In this document: positions 10,565-20,201 of the stretch, one piece after another | Layout: every line of letters begins with the position of its first letter | Numbering within the stretch: position 1 is the first letter of the stretch | Source of the DNA: Pseudogymnoascus destructans | Lineage: Eukaryota > Ascomycota > Leotiomycetes > Thelebolales > Thelebolaceae | DNA length: 64,000 nt | NCBI RefSeq assembly: GCF_001641265.1 | Contig: NW_020167540.1 | Coordinates: forward strand, 186,001-250,000 | Direction of reading: 5' to 3' | Program-made: the position numbers and the translations under genes | Notes under the pieces: generated by a model | Told to the model about the DNA's origin: nothing | What the model saw: the letters and a program-made list of their open reading frames with translations, nothing else | Database searches by the model: none

Positions 10565-11239
10565 AAGATACTGGACTAAGTTCGAGGTTCTTGCCTACTA
10601 ACGTCTCTCTCTGGGTGGAGGGACGCACGCCGCGGCGGGTTGAAATCAAGCAACTTTGATTCTCTGAGCGCATTGAATTTACCCTTTGTTTGCTATCAAT
10701 CATGTTGTGTGCCCAATCCTGAACACTTCTTGCCCCGGCACTCCAAAAATTACGATTGCGTCAATCGCTGTCGCGCCTGAATGCGGAGAGCACTCTTTTA
10801 TGGCGTAATGGCACCTCTGCCCTACAGCACCACCATCGGGGATTTTTCGTCTTTCAGACTTATAGAACAATTCGATCTGGGTTTCCGAGTCCTTTTCCCC
10901 TGCTGAATAATTATTGTCTGTCTTATGGCGGCCGTGGACGGTTTACGATGCGATGTCGCCTCATTGGTTGGTAGTTCTTCACCGAGCGATCAAGGATCTC
11001 TAGTCAAGAGTGAGACTGCTAGGCATGTCGCGTATAAATATTAACTTACTGCATATTTTATCTTACATAATGCGACCGTTCTCTTCCCTCCTTTGTGGCC
11101 TCCTCACTGGGCAGCGAAGTCTGACTCTGCTACCTGCACGCGGTGCTGCCTACGAACCTTATCGTCATGGTAAGAGCACAAGAACTCACGCGTTCTATTG
11201 TTGGCTCCATCATTATTTGAGGGCCCAGTGGTCACTCCT
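10565..11239. other. Unassigned DNA after the GST break
   Basis: No domain recognised in any frame. It may belong to the element that interrupted the GST gene. Confidence 0.4.
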
Positions 11240-11707
11240 TTACTGCCACCGTTTCTCGCTATCGAACTCTCCGCGGTACGAAACACTTCCGCCACTGTCG
11301 CCCCTCGTTTCCACACCAGGTCTTCGATCTTTGAAGCGTAATTCGTGACATACATCACCGCCAACATTTTGCTCTGTGTCGCTATAAAAGACATATAGAG
11401 ATTGTGTCTCAATCCAACTGATCGCCTTGTTCCACCTATTCACCATGCTATAATTCCGCCGAAGTTCCAACACTCCGTCCTCCCTGAGACCCGTCCTCTC
11501 CACAAGTCTCCAAGGGGCCTTGAACCTACATAGATTTCTCTCCTTCGCCAGTCTGTTGATGGAGTACTTTACGCACATCGGGCTATGCCAGTAAATCTGA
11601 GTTGCGCCAGCGCAGAAGTTGGCTTCCTCATCGAACGCGGCAGAAAACTGTCGACCGTCCTGCATCATCGACGAAATGTCTGACATCGCTGATCGCTCCG
11701 ACGCCAC
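11240..11707 (-). CDS. Unrecognised open frame, 155 codons
   Basis: An uninterrupted frame with balanced amino-acid composition (FSAAFDEEANFCAGATQIYW near the start, Trp-rich middle). An overlapping minus-strand frame (11412-11104) could continue it through a splice or shift. I recognise no family. It lies between the GST fragment and the P450 remnant, both broken, so it may be a decayed gene piece or chance. Confidence 0.2.
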   Translation of the reverse strand: MASERSAMSDISSMMQDGRQFSAAFDEEANFCAGATQIYWHSPMCVKYSINRLAKERNLCRFKAPWRLVERTGLREDGVLELRRNYSMVNRWNKAISWIETQSLYVFYSDTEQNVGGDVCHELRFKDRRPGVETRGDSGGSVSYRGEFDSEKRWQ

Positions 11708-11779
11708 AGCGCAAGACGCTTCCTGATCGAGCTCCTATACGTATACTTAGCATCATCCCGAACGAGTTGATGGCTCGGC

Positions 11780-12088
11780 TGTTAGAACAACTGCGTATTC
11801 ATTCCATCGCAATCAGGACATATGGGGCAAGGATGCGGGGCTCTTTCACCCCGAATGGGGCTGTCGGAGGAGAATCGCAGGATGGAGAAGTATCTGGTGC
11901 ATTTCGGCCAAGGTCATCGGGCCTGTATTGGAAAAATTCAGGCTTTGATTGCCATGTGGAAAGCCGCGGTTGCAATATTGCGGAGATACAAGCTGGTGCA
12001 TGCTGATGGGAGTGGTGCGGAGACTTCGTTGCAGGGGTTTGACATTGGCCCATTGTACGTTAAAGTCAGGAATAAGATAGTCGATTGA
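11780..12088 (+). pseudogene. Cytochrome P450, C-terminal remnant
   Basis: Heme-binding end of a fungal P450. The first piece reads HRNQDIWGKDAGLFHPEWG, the PERF-like stretch before the heme loop. A shift near 11865 moves to the frame LSEENRRMEKYLVHFGQGHRACIG, the F-G-x-G-x-R-x-C-x-G heme-thiolate motif, which runs to the end of the domain (GPLYVKVRNKI) and a stop at 12088. The first 80-90% of a normal roughly 500-residue P450, including the I-helix and ExxR motif, is not found upstream. It lies 1.3 kb from the RiPP precursor and could be a lost member of that cluster; this is conjecture. Confidence 0.8.
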
Positions 12089-13399
12089 AATGATTGCTGT
12101 TGTAATATCTAATCCATGCTTATCACTAGTGCATTCTCGTTACAAGTTAGCCGTACTTAGTAGTGGTTCGTATCTGCTTTGACCTTATTCTGCTGATGAT
12201 GCTCTAGGGGATTCTATCTTGAGCTGCTGCATGAGATTCTGAACGGAATTAAGGGCCTAGGAATGCTCGCTGTCAGAGCCGCCTCGGGGTTGTCCTGGGT
12301 GAAGGACGCGTCCTTTAGAACCTAGATCTTCTATCTCCTTGGCTGACATGCCGTCGCTTTTGAAGAGAAAGTACGAGCTGTTGACGGTGGCCAGCTGAAG
12401 GACCTTGATGGAGACGCTAATCGGCGATCTCGAAGACCTCTTTGCACGGTCTCATGTTTCGAGTTCCAAGCACCACCCACAAGGCCCTGTCGAAAGTCCT
12501 AGAAATTGAAGCAGAAAGCCAGAAGCATATCAAGAGCCGTCTTAAACATGCATCTTGCTGGCTGGCGTCAACAGCAACAAGAAGCATGCAGGAGGAGTTT
12601 TATTTGAAGATAGTCAGGGTACTAGATAATTATAGAGTGCATTAGATGAAGTTCTGGGAGGGCAATAGCTTCGCGAGATGCCTCGCGGGAAAGCTGCCTT
12701 GCAATAGTCTGCCAGCATGTACGTACATTGTCTACTACTTGGGTTGTACAAGCCACTCCTACCGAGCATAAACGCATATTCAACTGTTGTTCAGCATTCA
12801 CATCTTACTGTGCTGTTAAGGTATTGCAGTCCCGTAACAAAACAAAGCCTATCATCACATTCCTCCATCGCGAGTTGTGGCTGATAATGGGGTAAGATCG
12901 TCCCAATCGATCGTCCCAATCGATCGTCCGGGAGATCGTCCGGGAGCACGGGAAGGTGCGAGCCACAAAGCCATTATCCTTACACTGCGCTTTACTAAAA
13001 GAGGTAAAACCTTGTGCTAATAATAGTGGGGCACGATATTTTATGAGAGTGTTTGGGAAAGCCGGTTTCGGGCGCTGCTGTACATGAAGGAAAGAAAAGA
13101 TGCTAACTTACCAATTTATTGCTAATCACTAATCACTACTAGCGAGGAAGAATAGCTTTGTACAAAACACACCCTGGCAATAGGTTTGTGTCATCCTGCG
13201 CATCTCCCCTACAGGCGGCCGAGGGACGTTAGGGAGTTTTATTTTATATTTTCTACCAACACTACGCCTCCCCTCTACTTCCTGCCCACTCCATACCCTT
13301 TGCACGCATCACAAAAGATATTAACGACTCTATCTCAATCTCCGCATCTCATACACATGCTGCTGCGGTCGAGCGAGCTCGAATCAGGAGGTAAAGCCT
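12089..13399. other. Intergenic, no gene seen
   Basis: 1.3 kb without a supportable frame. Near 12895-12950 there are short tandem duplications of ATCGTCCCAATCG and of a related GATCGTCCGGGA unit. The right end includes the probable 3' UTR of the minus-strand precursor gene. Confidence 0.6.
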
Positions 13400-14264
13400 C
13401 TAGTTCTTGTCGGCAAGGAAGGGATAGTCGTATCCCGGTGGCTCAGGTGCAGCACGCTTGTCGGCGAGGAAGGGATAGTCGTATCCCGGTGGCTCAGGTG
13501 CAGCACGCTTGTCGGCGAGGAAGGGATAGTCGTATCCCGGTGGCTCAGGTGCAACACGCTTGTCGGCAAGGAAGGGATAGTCGTATCCCGGTGGCTCAGG
13601 TGCAGCACGCTTATCGGCGAGGAAGGGATAGTCGTATCCCGGTGGCTCAGGTGCAACACGCTTGTCGGCAAGGAAGGGATAGTCGTATCCCGGTGGCTCA
13701 GGTGCAGCACGCTTGTCGGCGAGGAAGGGATAGTCGTATCCCGGTGGCTCAGGTGCAGCACGCTTGTCGGCGAGGAAGGGATAGTCGTATCCCGGTGGCT
13801 CAGGTGCAACACGCTTGTCGGCAAGGAAGGGATAGTCGTATCCCGGTGGCTCAGGTGCAGCACGCTTATCGGCGAGGAAGGGATAGTCGTATCCCGGTGG
13901 CTCAGGTGCAACACGCTTGTCGGCAAGGAAGGGATAGTCGTATCCCGGTGGCTCAGGTGCAGCACGCTTATCGGCGAGGAAGGGATAGTCGTATCCCGGT
14001 GGCTCAGGTGCAACACGCTTGTCGGCAAGGAAGGGATAGTCGTATCCCGGTGGCTCAGGTGCAGCACGCTTATCGGCGAGGAAGGGATAGTCGTATCCCG
14101 GTGGCTCAGGTGCGGCACGCTTGACAGTAGCACCTGTTCGAACTTGTGAGCTTATGGGACGACGGTCCTAGAAAATTCTATTGCTTACCCTGAATCTGAG
14201 CAGTTGGGGCTGAGAAACCAATCTGGGCAAAGGCCAGGATGGCGATAGCAGTGGCAGCCTTCAT
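13400..14264 (-). CDS. Kex2-processed RiPP precursor, 14 repeats (dikaritin/UstA-like)
   Basis: Two-exon gene. Exon 1 (14264-14189) encodes Met-Lys plus a hydrophobic, Ala-rich signal peptide (cleavage likely near FSA-PTA). Intron 14188-14134 has a GTAAGC donor and CAG acceptor. Exon 2 (14133-13400) gives Gly-Ala-Thr-Val-Lys and then 14 tandem 17-residue units R-(A/V)APEPPGYDYPFLAD-K, ending Asn-stop; total 269 residues, and both exons join in frame. Every unit boundary is Asp-Lys-Arg, a Kex2 site, so secretion-pathway processing should release 14 copies of a 15-residue peptide (9 beginning Ala, 5 Val). This is the layout of UstA, PhomA and AprA-type precursors. Neighbours include a UstYa-family gene. 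A CT-rich leader and a TATA-like box about 80 bp upstream fit expression. There is no long ATG-initiated ORF for this frame because the ATG lies in a 76-bp first exon; two longer open frames over the repeat are shadows. Product structure and bioactivity are unknown. Confidence 0.88.
13406..14119. repeat. 51-bp coding minisatellite, 14 exact-length units
   Basis: Fourteen 51-bp units with no length variation; substitutions are confined to three positions per unit (two silent at Leu and Asp, one Ala/Val). Units 1-5 and 6-10 from the left share the same variant order, and units 11-14 repeat a two-unit pattern, indicating block duplication. Confidence 0.97.
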
Positions 14265-14494
14265 GATTGGATACTGATGTAGAAGATAATAATATAGAAG
14301 ATGATGATGTAGAGGTGGACTTGGAGTGGGAAGAGAGAGGCTCTTATAGTAAGAGTGCCTTCTCTCCGCGTCTTTGCTGACTGTGGACAATGAGACTTGG
14401 ACCTTCCGTTTTCGATGACTAGGATTTTTGACCCTGGGAGCTTTCAAGGGGGTGGGGTTAAATCATCTAGTGATGTCGAATATTATGGAGCTTG

Positions 14495-14540
14495 CATCGG
14501 CAATCTTGATCCAACGGGAGCTGGATCAAGATTGCCGATG
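14495..14540. repeat. 19-bp perfect inverted repeat (hairpin)
   Basis: Arms 14495-14513 and 14522-14540 (CATCGGCAATCTTGATCCA and its complement) around an 8-nt loop. Flanking CTTG/CAAG extends the pairing past a one-base bulge. Confidence 0.9.
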
Positions 14541-14633
14541 GCAAGCCAAGGTCGAGATTAGCATTGCCACACAATGGTGTCACTCCGCCGAATAGTTTCG
14601 TGCCCGTATAGCAGAGTGCTTGGTCGTTCCCAA

Positions 14634-14688
14634 CCGTGTTGAGCGTGGGTCATAATATCTATGCGATTATGACCCACGCTTAACACGG
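14634..14688. repeat. 23-bp inverted repeat (hairpin), one mismatch
   Basis: Arms 14634-14656 and 14666-14688 (core AGCGTGGGTCATAAT) around a 9-nt loop, with a single G/A difference. Confidence 0.9.
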
Positions 14689-15210
14689 ATCGGTGATTTT
14701 AGCCTTTTGTCAGACTGTTTTGACATACGATAGCCTCAGCCAACGCGGTCGTTACAGAAGCAATGTTTCATCCGGAAAGGCTGGGAAGGTCTTGCTTGGG
14801 AATGTGACGGGGAGTTATTTGACTGGGATCAAGCAGCAGGTCTTGTCCGCCCATTCTTGTGTCATGTTTACGTGAGAAGAGTCTCTGTGTTACCGGCGAA
14901 CTATGAAGAGTTTACCTAGATTGCCGGTCCTAGTCAAACCTTTGGGGGTATACAGTCATCGGACGAAAAGGTATGGCTCTTTTCAAGCCACTTACATCCG
15001 CTGATCAATTTTGCTCTTACGAACTTCCTTAAACGTAAATTTGGCATTCCGATTATCTCTTGTAAGTGGAGAATGTTATACGGGGCGGTTGATAGTATTG
15101 GTCCTCTTTTGTTACAAATAAAACAGCTCTGCGACTAGAGGGTGCCGTTAGTATTAGACAAGTTCCATCTAGCAAGTGAATTTATTTCTCGTCACTCAGC
15201 TTACTGCATA

Positions 15211-15485
15211 TAGCCCATGCTTCGATCTTGCATTTTTAGGGTACCTTCCTTATTGTGACGGGAAAAGTGGTGTTCAGGGTAGCACTACTTTGCCTCGATA
15301 TTCCCGTCACCTTCCTATTGTAGCTGCAGTTACCTCGCTCAAATAGATAAGGCCCATGCATCGATCTTGCATCTTTCGGGTACGTTCCTTATTGTGACAG
15401 GAAAAGTGGTGTTCAGGGTAGCACGACTTTGCCTCGATATTCCGATCACCTTCCTCTTGTAGCTGCAGTTATCTCACTCAAAACA
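15211..15485. repeat. About 140-bp tandem direct repeat
   Basis: Copy 1 starts CCCATGCTTCGATCTTGCAT (about 15211), copy 2 the same with one change (about 15352). Each carries the GTGACGGGAAAAGTGGTG block and a later GATATTCCCGTCACC block; in copy 1 GTGACGGGAA and TTCCCGTCAC are perfect inverted partners, while copy 2 has lost the match. Confidence 0.85.
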
Positions 15486-15816
15486 GCCGGACGCTTCAAT
15501 TTTCTGCAGCTGCAGCCGGGTTGTGGTCAAAGACTTTACGTACATCTGTTGCTCGTTGCTTCCCTTCTCCATTGGTAGTTCAGAAGAAGGCAAGAGCAAC
15601 TTGTTTTATTAAGTATAGACACTGGTTAGAAAGCAGCGTAATTTTTGTGTCTGCGTGCGGCAGAGTTTTATGAGGTTTATACAGATCATGATATCATACT
15701 TTGGTCTACTTTGAAGATTAAATTGCTGGTCTTGAGATTCGCAAATCATTGTAGGCCAAGTTGATCTGAAACCCAAGTACATCCTCTTTTCTGGCAATCA
15801 CAGGCGAAGATCCTAG

Positions 15817-16865
15817 TCAAACATGCACCCCGAGTCTTTCCTCCCAAGCTTGCCTCGACTCCACAAGATTAAGGTCCGCATGGTGGTCTGTTACCCATGC
15901 CACAATGTCATCCCAGTTTTTACATTTCCTTTCCACCAAAAAGTTCGGGTTTGGTCGAGGATTCGGGTATCTTTTCTCTGAGACATACTCGAAGGTCAAA
16001 AGTTCAGTATCTGCATGGCACATGATGATCTGCCGTAAGCTGTCGAGGCAATGCCCGACGTGAATCAGTTGCATCGCAGGAGCTTCGCGAAGATCGTAGT
16101 AATCCCGGTGGATATAGATCCTGATCTTGTCTCTGAGAGGATGGATTAGTATAAGCTTCTCAAAGAATGAGGTCACGTACAGGCAGTGAAGTTGGTGGAA
16201 AACATCGAGCCTGTAGAGATAATGGAAATCGGCAATTAGCACTGGCAATATCAGGTTTGTTTTCGAGAGCTTACATAGCAAGATATCTGTTAGGGCCATC
16301 TGTGAGTTTGACTGAACTCTTTCCAATAGCATTCAGATCTTCGATGCCAACGGCTATCTCAGTTACTAGAAGCCACCAGTGTTAAGTGAATTTATGAGCA
16401 AGGTGCCAGTGATGTCTTACAATTATGATACGTGAGCCATGCTGCGGTTTGAGCAGGATTTGGAGCGCCCTTGAACTGATTTTCGTCCCAAAGACTGTTG
16501 TTCATAACCACTCTCGAATACGCGCTTACATCATTGGCTGGAGCTGTTGGTAGAGTCAGTATTCTGAGCTGAAGGCATTTTGGGTAAGCCAATTCACATG
16601 GAACATTTTGGTTGAGCAAAGGATTATGTGTCTTTCCGGTCTGCCCAAGAATTATCAAGGTCCAAGTAGTGTTGAGAAGTGCAAACAACAGATGAGGGAG
16701 GTAATGTCGAAGAGATTTGGCAGTCACTATGTCTTTGTATTTTGTGATATGTTTTTGAATCGAAGGATATAATAGACTCTCCTTGCTTTCCTTCTCATCG
16801 CCGGTGTTGTCCGTCAATGTAGTGGAATCCTCGGATAAAGAGTGGTATCTGAATGACTCGGCCAT
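15817..16865 (-). CDS. UstYa-family (DUF3328) membrane oxidase of the RiPP cluster
   Basis: UstYa proteins carry out oxidative cyclisation or modification of fungal RiPP cores. Three exons join in frame: 16865-16421, 16365-16275 and 16210-15817, with introns GTAAGA...CTAG and GTAAGC...ACAG, giving 309 residues. Seen: a cytosolic N-terminus, one transmembrane helix around LPHLLFALLNTTWTLIIL, conserved Ala-Trp-Leu-Thr-Tyr, then the two family signature motifs HQLHC (184-188) and HVGHC (229-233) followed by LDSLRQ and Cys-His-Ala-Asp. An ATG 33 bp upstream (16898) is also in frame and would give 320 residues; the downstream one is preferred only for a better-looking start. It sits 1.55 kb upstream of the precursor on the same strand. 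No damage is seen. Confidence 0.9.
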
Positions 16866-17447
16866 AACTCTCACTCGAAGGTAGTCGAAAGTTGTCAAAA
16901 AGTTTCGCGCACTAGATGAGGTGAAGCAAAGGAAGAAGACTTCTTAGTGGCATTGTGCAACTGGTTTTCACTGTCGAGTCAATGATTCTTATCTCCTTGC
17001 AAGAAGAATTACCGAGCCTGCTGAATTAGGAAGGTTCGATCAGCCGTAGACCAGGCCCGATCTTGTCAATCGCATTATTCTCTCACAACACGAAAGCCGT
17101 CTAGTCGTTTCGAGAAGGTGGCCATCATATGCAGACCCATCAACATCGACGGGCTCGGATATTCGTGTCGGGCACGGCTGCACCCATAGTTCCGCCGGCC
17201 CGGCGCCACACACTACTGCAATTCGCATGTAGGTAATGCTGGAGGCAAGCTACACAACTACACATTAAGATTTAGCTGATGCCGATGCTGATTGCCTGAC
17301 GTGAAGCAATCACAACATCTATCACTTCTTGATTACTGTATCGGAACGCCACTTCCGTCACCGGAGTGAGAGTCCAATCTTACCCCTTCACCACTCAACT
17401 TAACATGCCGTCTGATTTTCTGACCTCCTCTGATCGGATTCATCAAA
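16866..17447. promoter_or_regulatory. Divergent intergenic region between two HxxHC genes
   Basis: 582 bp separate the UstYa start from the plus-strand gene beginning at 17448 and should carry both promoters. No specific operator is assigned. Confidence 0.4.
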
Positions 17448-18311
17448 ATGGCCGCAAGTACTTCAAAAAGGTAAGTTGTCTTGGGATAGTCTCGAATGTT
17501 GACTTACTCGGCTTCTAGTATGGACGAGGACATCAGAGAATCTCGCGACTTATCGAGAATACCAGAGACTTATCGATTAATGCACCAAGAAGAAGACAAA
17601 GACATGCTCGACGACCATTTGCTCCATACAAAACGGCTCGGTGACTACATAAACCATCATCGATACAGACATTTATGCACGGCTTTGAAGCTCATAGTGC
17701 TATGTCTCGCGGGCTGGGGAGTTTTCAACCTCTGGGAATTTTGGCCGGGCTCAAACCAGCCCCCGAATTCTCACACCGGCCACGATCATGCCGCTACACC
17801 AGATGAGTATATCTGTGACTGCGGGTCTTCAACAAAGGAAGCAGTCTCTCTCGGATGTCAGTTTGTGCCCATGGCAGCAGCTTGGCTCCCACCAGCCTGT
17901 ATCGATGAGGAGCTGAGCCACGAATTCAACACCGCCGGCCCCGGCATCAACGGAGAATGGACATACTGGGCTGATCGTGACCATCTACACGAGATCAGTG
18001 AGAAAGATGTCTCACTTCTGGCTGATACTGGAGAACTGTTCTATGGGACTTGGGAGTGGCACGTCAAACATTGTACCTTCCAGTGGCGACTGGACTACCG
18101 TCGCAGGTGGCTGAATACGACCTTGGAGCCGAGATATGATCATGAGAGCCATATCACGCATTGCCAGATGATCATCTTTGCAGATCGGACGAAGTCGACT
18201 GCGAGCAATGTGAAGCTGAACAGCAGCAGCCATATGCCACCGCATGGTCATGAAATGCACGGAAAACGGTGGTCTGCGGTGTCGGAACCAATCATTCATT
18301 TGATTGATTAA
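17448..18311 (+). CDS. Membrane-anchored HxxHC protein, UstYa-like partner
   Basis: Two exons (17448-17470, 17519-18311) with a GTAAGT...TTCTAG intron give 271 residues starting MAASTSKSMDEDIRESR. One transmembrane segment lies at about 60-82 (CTALKLIVLCLAGWGVFNLW), followed by a lumenal part with the pattern CGSSTKEAVSLGCQF, WLPPACIDEEL, GEWTYWAD, FYGTWEWHVKHC and TLEPRYDHESHITHC. It belongs to a widespread fungal family that usually carries no functional name. Notably it has two HxxHC motifs, HVKHC (189-193) and HITHC (219-223), in the same order and topology as UstYa proteins. The working call is a divergent UstYa-type oxidase partnering the neighbouring gene; the function is inferred, not known. 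No break is seen. Confidence 0.75.
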
Positions 18312-18543
18312 TAGATCCTCGCCGTCAAGATGCGTTGGGATCAGACTCGATTCCCGAAATTGTTGACAAGTATCATATAATATATATGTATCAAATTCGA
18401 TGTTCTGTCTCTGCCTGTAATGTTTCCGACAGATTTCATTTGGAAATTTGTGTCTTTGTGTTTGATTCTTGATGATTTGAGAAACGCTTGTAAATATCTG
18501 TCTACCTCTTACCGCCGTAGTTCCTTATATTTGGGGCATCATA

Positions 18544-19399
18544 TCAGACAATCGTCCATACATTTAACCCTAGCTTCATCCCCTTTCCAATCGGCAGCCC
18601 CGCATGAAAAGTTCTCATGTCTCCCGTACCGTCCGCATGAAGATTCTTCCAAAAGACGGCGCTTCCAGCCGTTGCCTTGAAAGTGAGTGCATCCAGGATA
18701 TCGCATTCTACAAAGTCGCACCAACGAGGATCTTCCTTTGTCCAGTCAATCGCTATCTTGGGAAATTGAGTCCCGCACTTCTCGCAATCACCTTCTAGTA
18801 TTCCGAAAATAGTGCTCTCGCGCTCTGCTTTGAATTCGCTGGCAACTCCCCAGTCGTAGTGGGCTCGGTACTCCTGACCCTCCTTGTACTGAACAACTTG
18901 GAGCATCTCGATCTTTTTAGGGGAGAGGAAGCCTTGGAAATCGGCGGCTCGTTTCTGGATACATTGGCCTACGGTGTCATTGTGTGGGAGGAATGCCGTG
19001 GAGCTTGTTCGAGAAGGCTTGTGGACTGGTGGTCCCCCATCTCGGCTTGCCACCGTTGATCGCCTCAGATTTACGTTTCTGGAATGCAATCAGTGCTGTG
19101 GTCTAAAGTTCAAAGATCGAGAGCTGGAGCTTTCCTTACGTGACATTGGCCAAATAGGCCCGCTCAGCTGGCGTGATGAAGTTTTCCAAATGAATAATCA
19201 GTGGATCGTAGGACACGATTCGGCTGACATATGGCTGAGGCTCGCAGGACGTGGTTCCGATTTTATCAGCGGAGGGTTGAGAAGGCCAGAAAATGTAAGG
19301 GAGGACGATAGAGATCAAGGCCACTACAGACAAACCCCATGAGTAGATCGAGGAGAGGGGGACACGATACTTGTCAGGTTTGATTTTTGAGGCCGACAT
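18544..19399 (-). CDS. Prolyl 4-hydroxylase-like Fe(II)/2-oxoglutarate dioxygenase
   Basis: Two exons, 19399-19140 and 19078-18544 (donor GTAAGG, acceptor CCAG), give 264 residues. The N-terminus has a transmembrane anchor (IYSWGLSVVALISIVLPYIFW), so the enzyme faces the secretory lumen. The P4H catalytic domain follows: YDPLIIHLENFITPAERAYL, the metal ligands H160 and D162 in HYDW, H245 in FHAGLPIG, and Lys of MKLGLNVW for 2-oxoglutarate. Such enzymes hydroxylate peptidyl proline, collagen types preferring X-Pro-Gly. The precursor units nearby each contain Pro-Pro-Gly, so it is a strong candidate tailoring enzyme of the cluster (inference). A longer upstream frame exists to 19510, but MSASKIK at 19399 fits the family best. 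It could alternatively be an unrelated P4H. Confidence 0.85.
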
Positions 19400-20201
19400 G
19401 ATTCTAGCTATGACTTTTGCTAGAGTAGAAAGCAGCTCACGCGAATGGTTGAAAGAAGGAGTATCGCGTCGTGACACAAGTGAAGACTTTCGTGTAGACG
19501 TCGTTCCCAAACACGTCCTGGCAATCGATGCCAGCGTGGCAATGCGAGCAAGGACTTCTTTGAACTGCTAGGATCTAAGTTGTGTGAATCCACGTGAAAC
19601 AGGTAAAGAAAGCGGTGAGACGGCGTCAGTGACTAGTGCTTACCGAAGCTTCTTTTGCTTGTTTTAGTGTGGCTTATCCACTGGGTCTACAGTATTCTGT
19701 TTTTCTATCGAAAAGGATTTTGGGACTCGAGTGACTGACGAAAGGGGAAGGTCGCTTATTTCTTACTATCCCCAAAACATATAAAGGGGTTGTACCTGAG
19801 CTCTATTGTCTCACAATCAAGCGGGAGATCGTCACCAGCCTTATGGTAGTAGTGCGGGGCAAATCTATGTCCGTACGGAGTATGGAGCATAATCAGAGAT
19901 ATGGAAATCCATATCTCTGATTATTTTCGCTACATACTGGCGATAAGGGATAAGGACTGCTGGGGCAGGGGTGGGAGTCCATTATGTGGCAAGGCTCTTA
20001 TCAGCACCTGAATATAGATTGCTGCCTAAGTTCACGCACCTCGTCGTGTGGTTTATAGAGCAGCTTGGCTGTGGTCATTTGTTGGCAAGCGTCCCAAGGC
20101 TGGCTCTGGCATTTCAACCTCATATCCCTTCACAACAAACCTTACCGTTATACTAGTCAGGTTACAATTATAATACCCACTCATAGGCAATCCATTTCCC
20201 C
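19400..20201. other. Intergenic between P4H and NLR genes
   Basis: 0.8 kb with no supportable gene; divergent promoters presumably lie here. It contains a perfect 16-bp hairpin at 19889-19924. Confidence 0.6.
19889..19924. repeat. 16-bp perfect inverted repeat, 4-nt loop
   Basis: Arms ATAATCAGAGATATGG (19889-19904) and its exact complement (19909-19924) around AAAT. Confidence 0.92.

Larger units (their letters stand above)
14265..15816. other. Upstream region of the precursor gene, no gene seen
   Basis: 1.55 kb between the precursor and the UstYa gene, both on the minus strand. It contains two strong hairpins and a roughly 140-bp direct repeat (separate entries). Frames here are short and unrecognised (for example 60 codons at 14693-14875). 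Confidence 0.55.

Noticed and set aside
13406..14119. CRISPR array
   Set aside because: Units are contiguous with no spacers, the repeat is coding, and the organism is a fungus.
13186..14124. Plus-strand 312-codon frame and minus-strand 249-codon frame over the repeat array
   Set aside because: A 51-bp repeat with no stop in a frame is open throughout; neither frame has a signal peptide or a plausible domain, whereas the third minus frame gives dibasic-site repeats, a signal peptide and a valid intron.
18012..18299. 95-codon frame opposite the 17448-18311 gene
   Set aside because: Antisense shadow of a well-supported exon.
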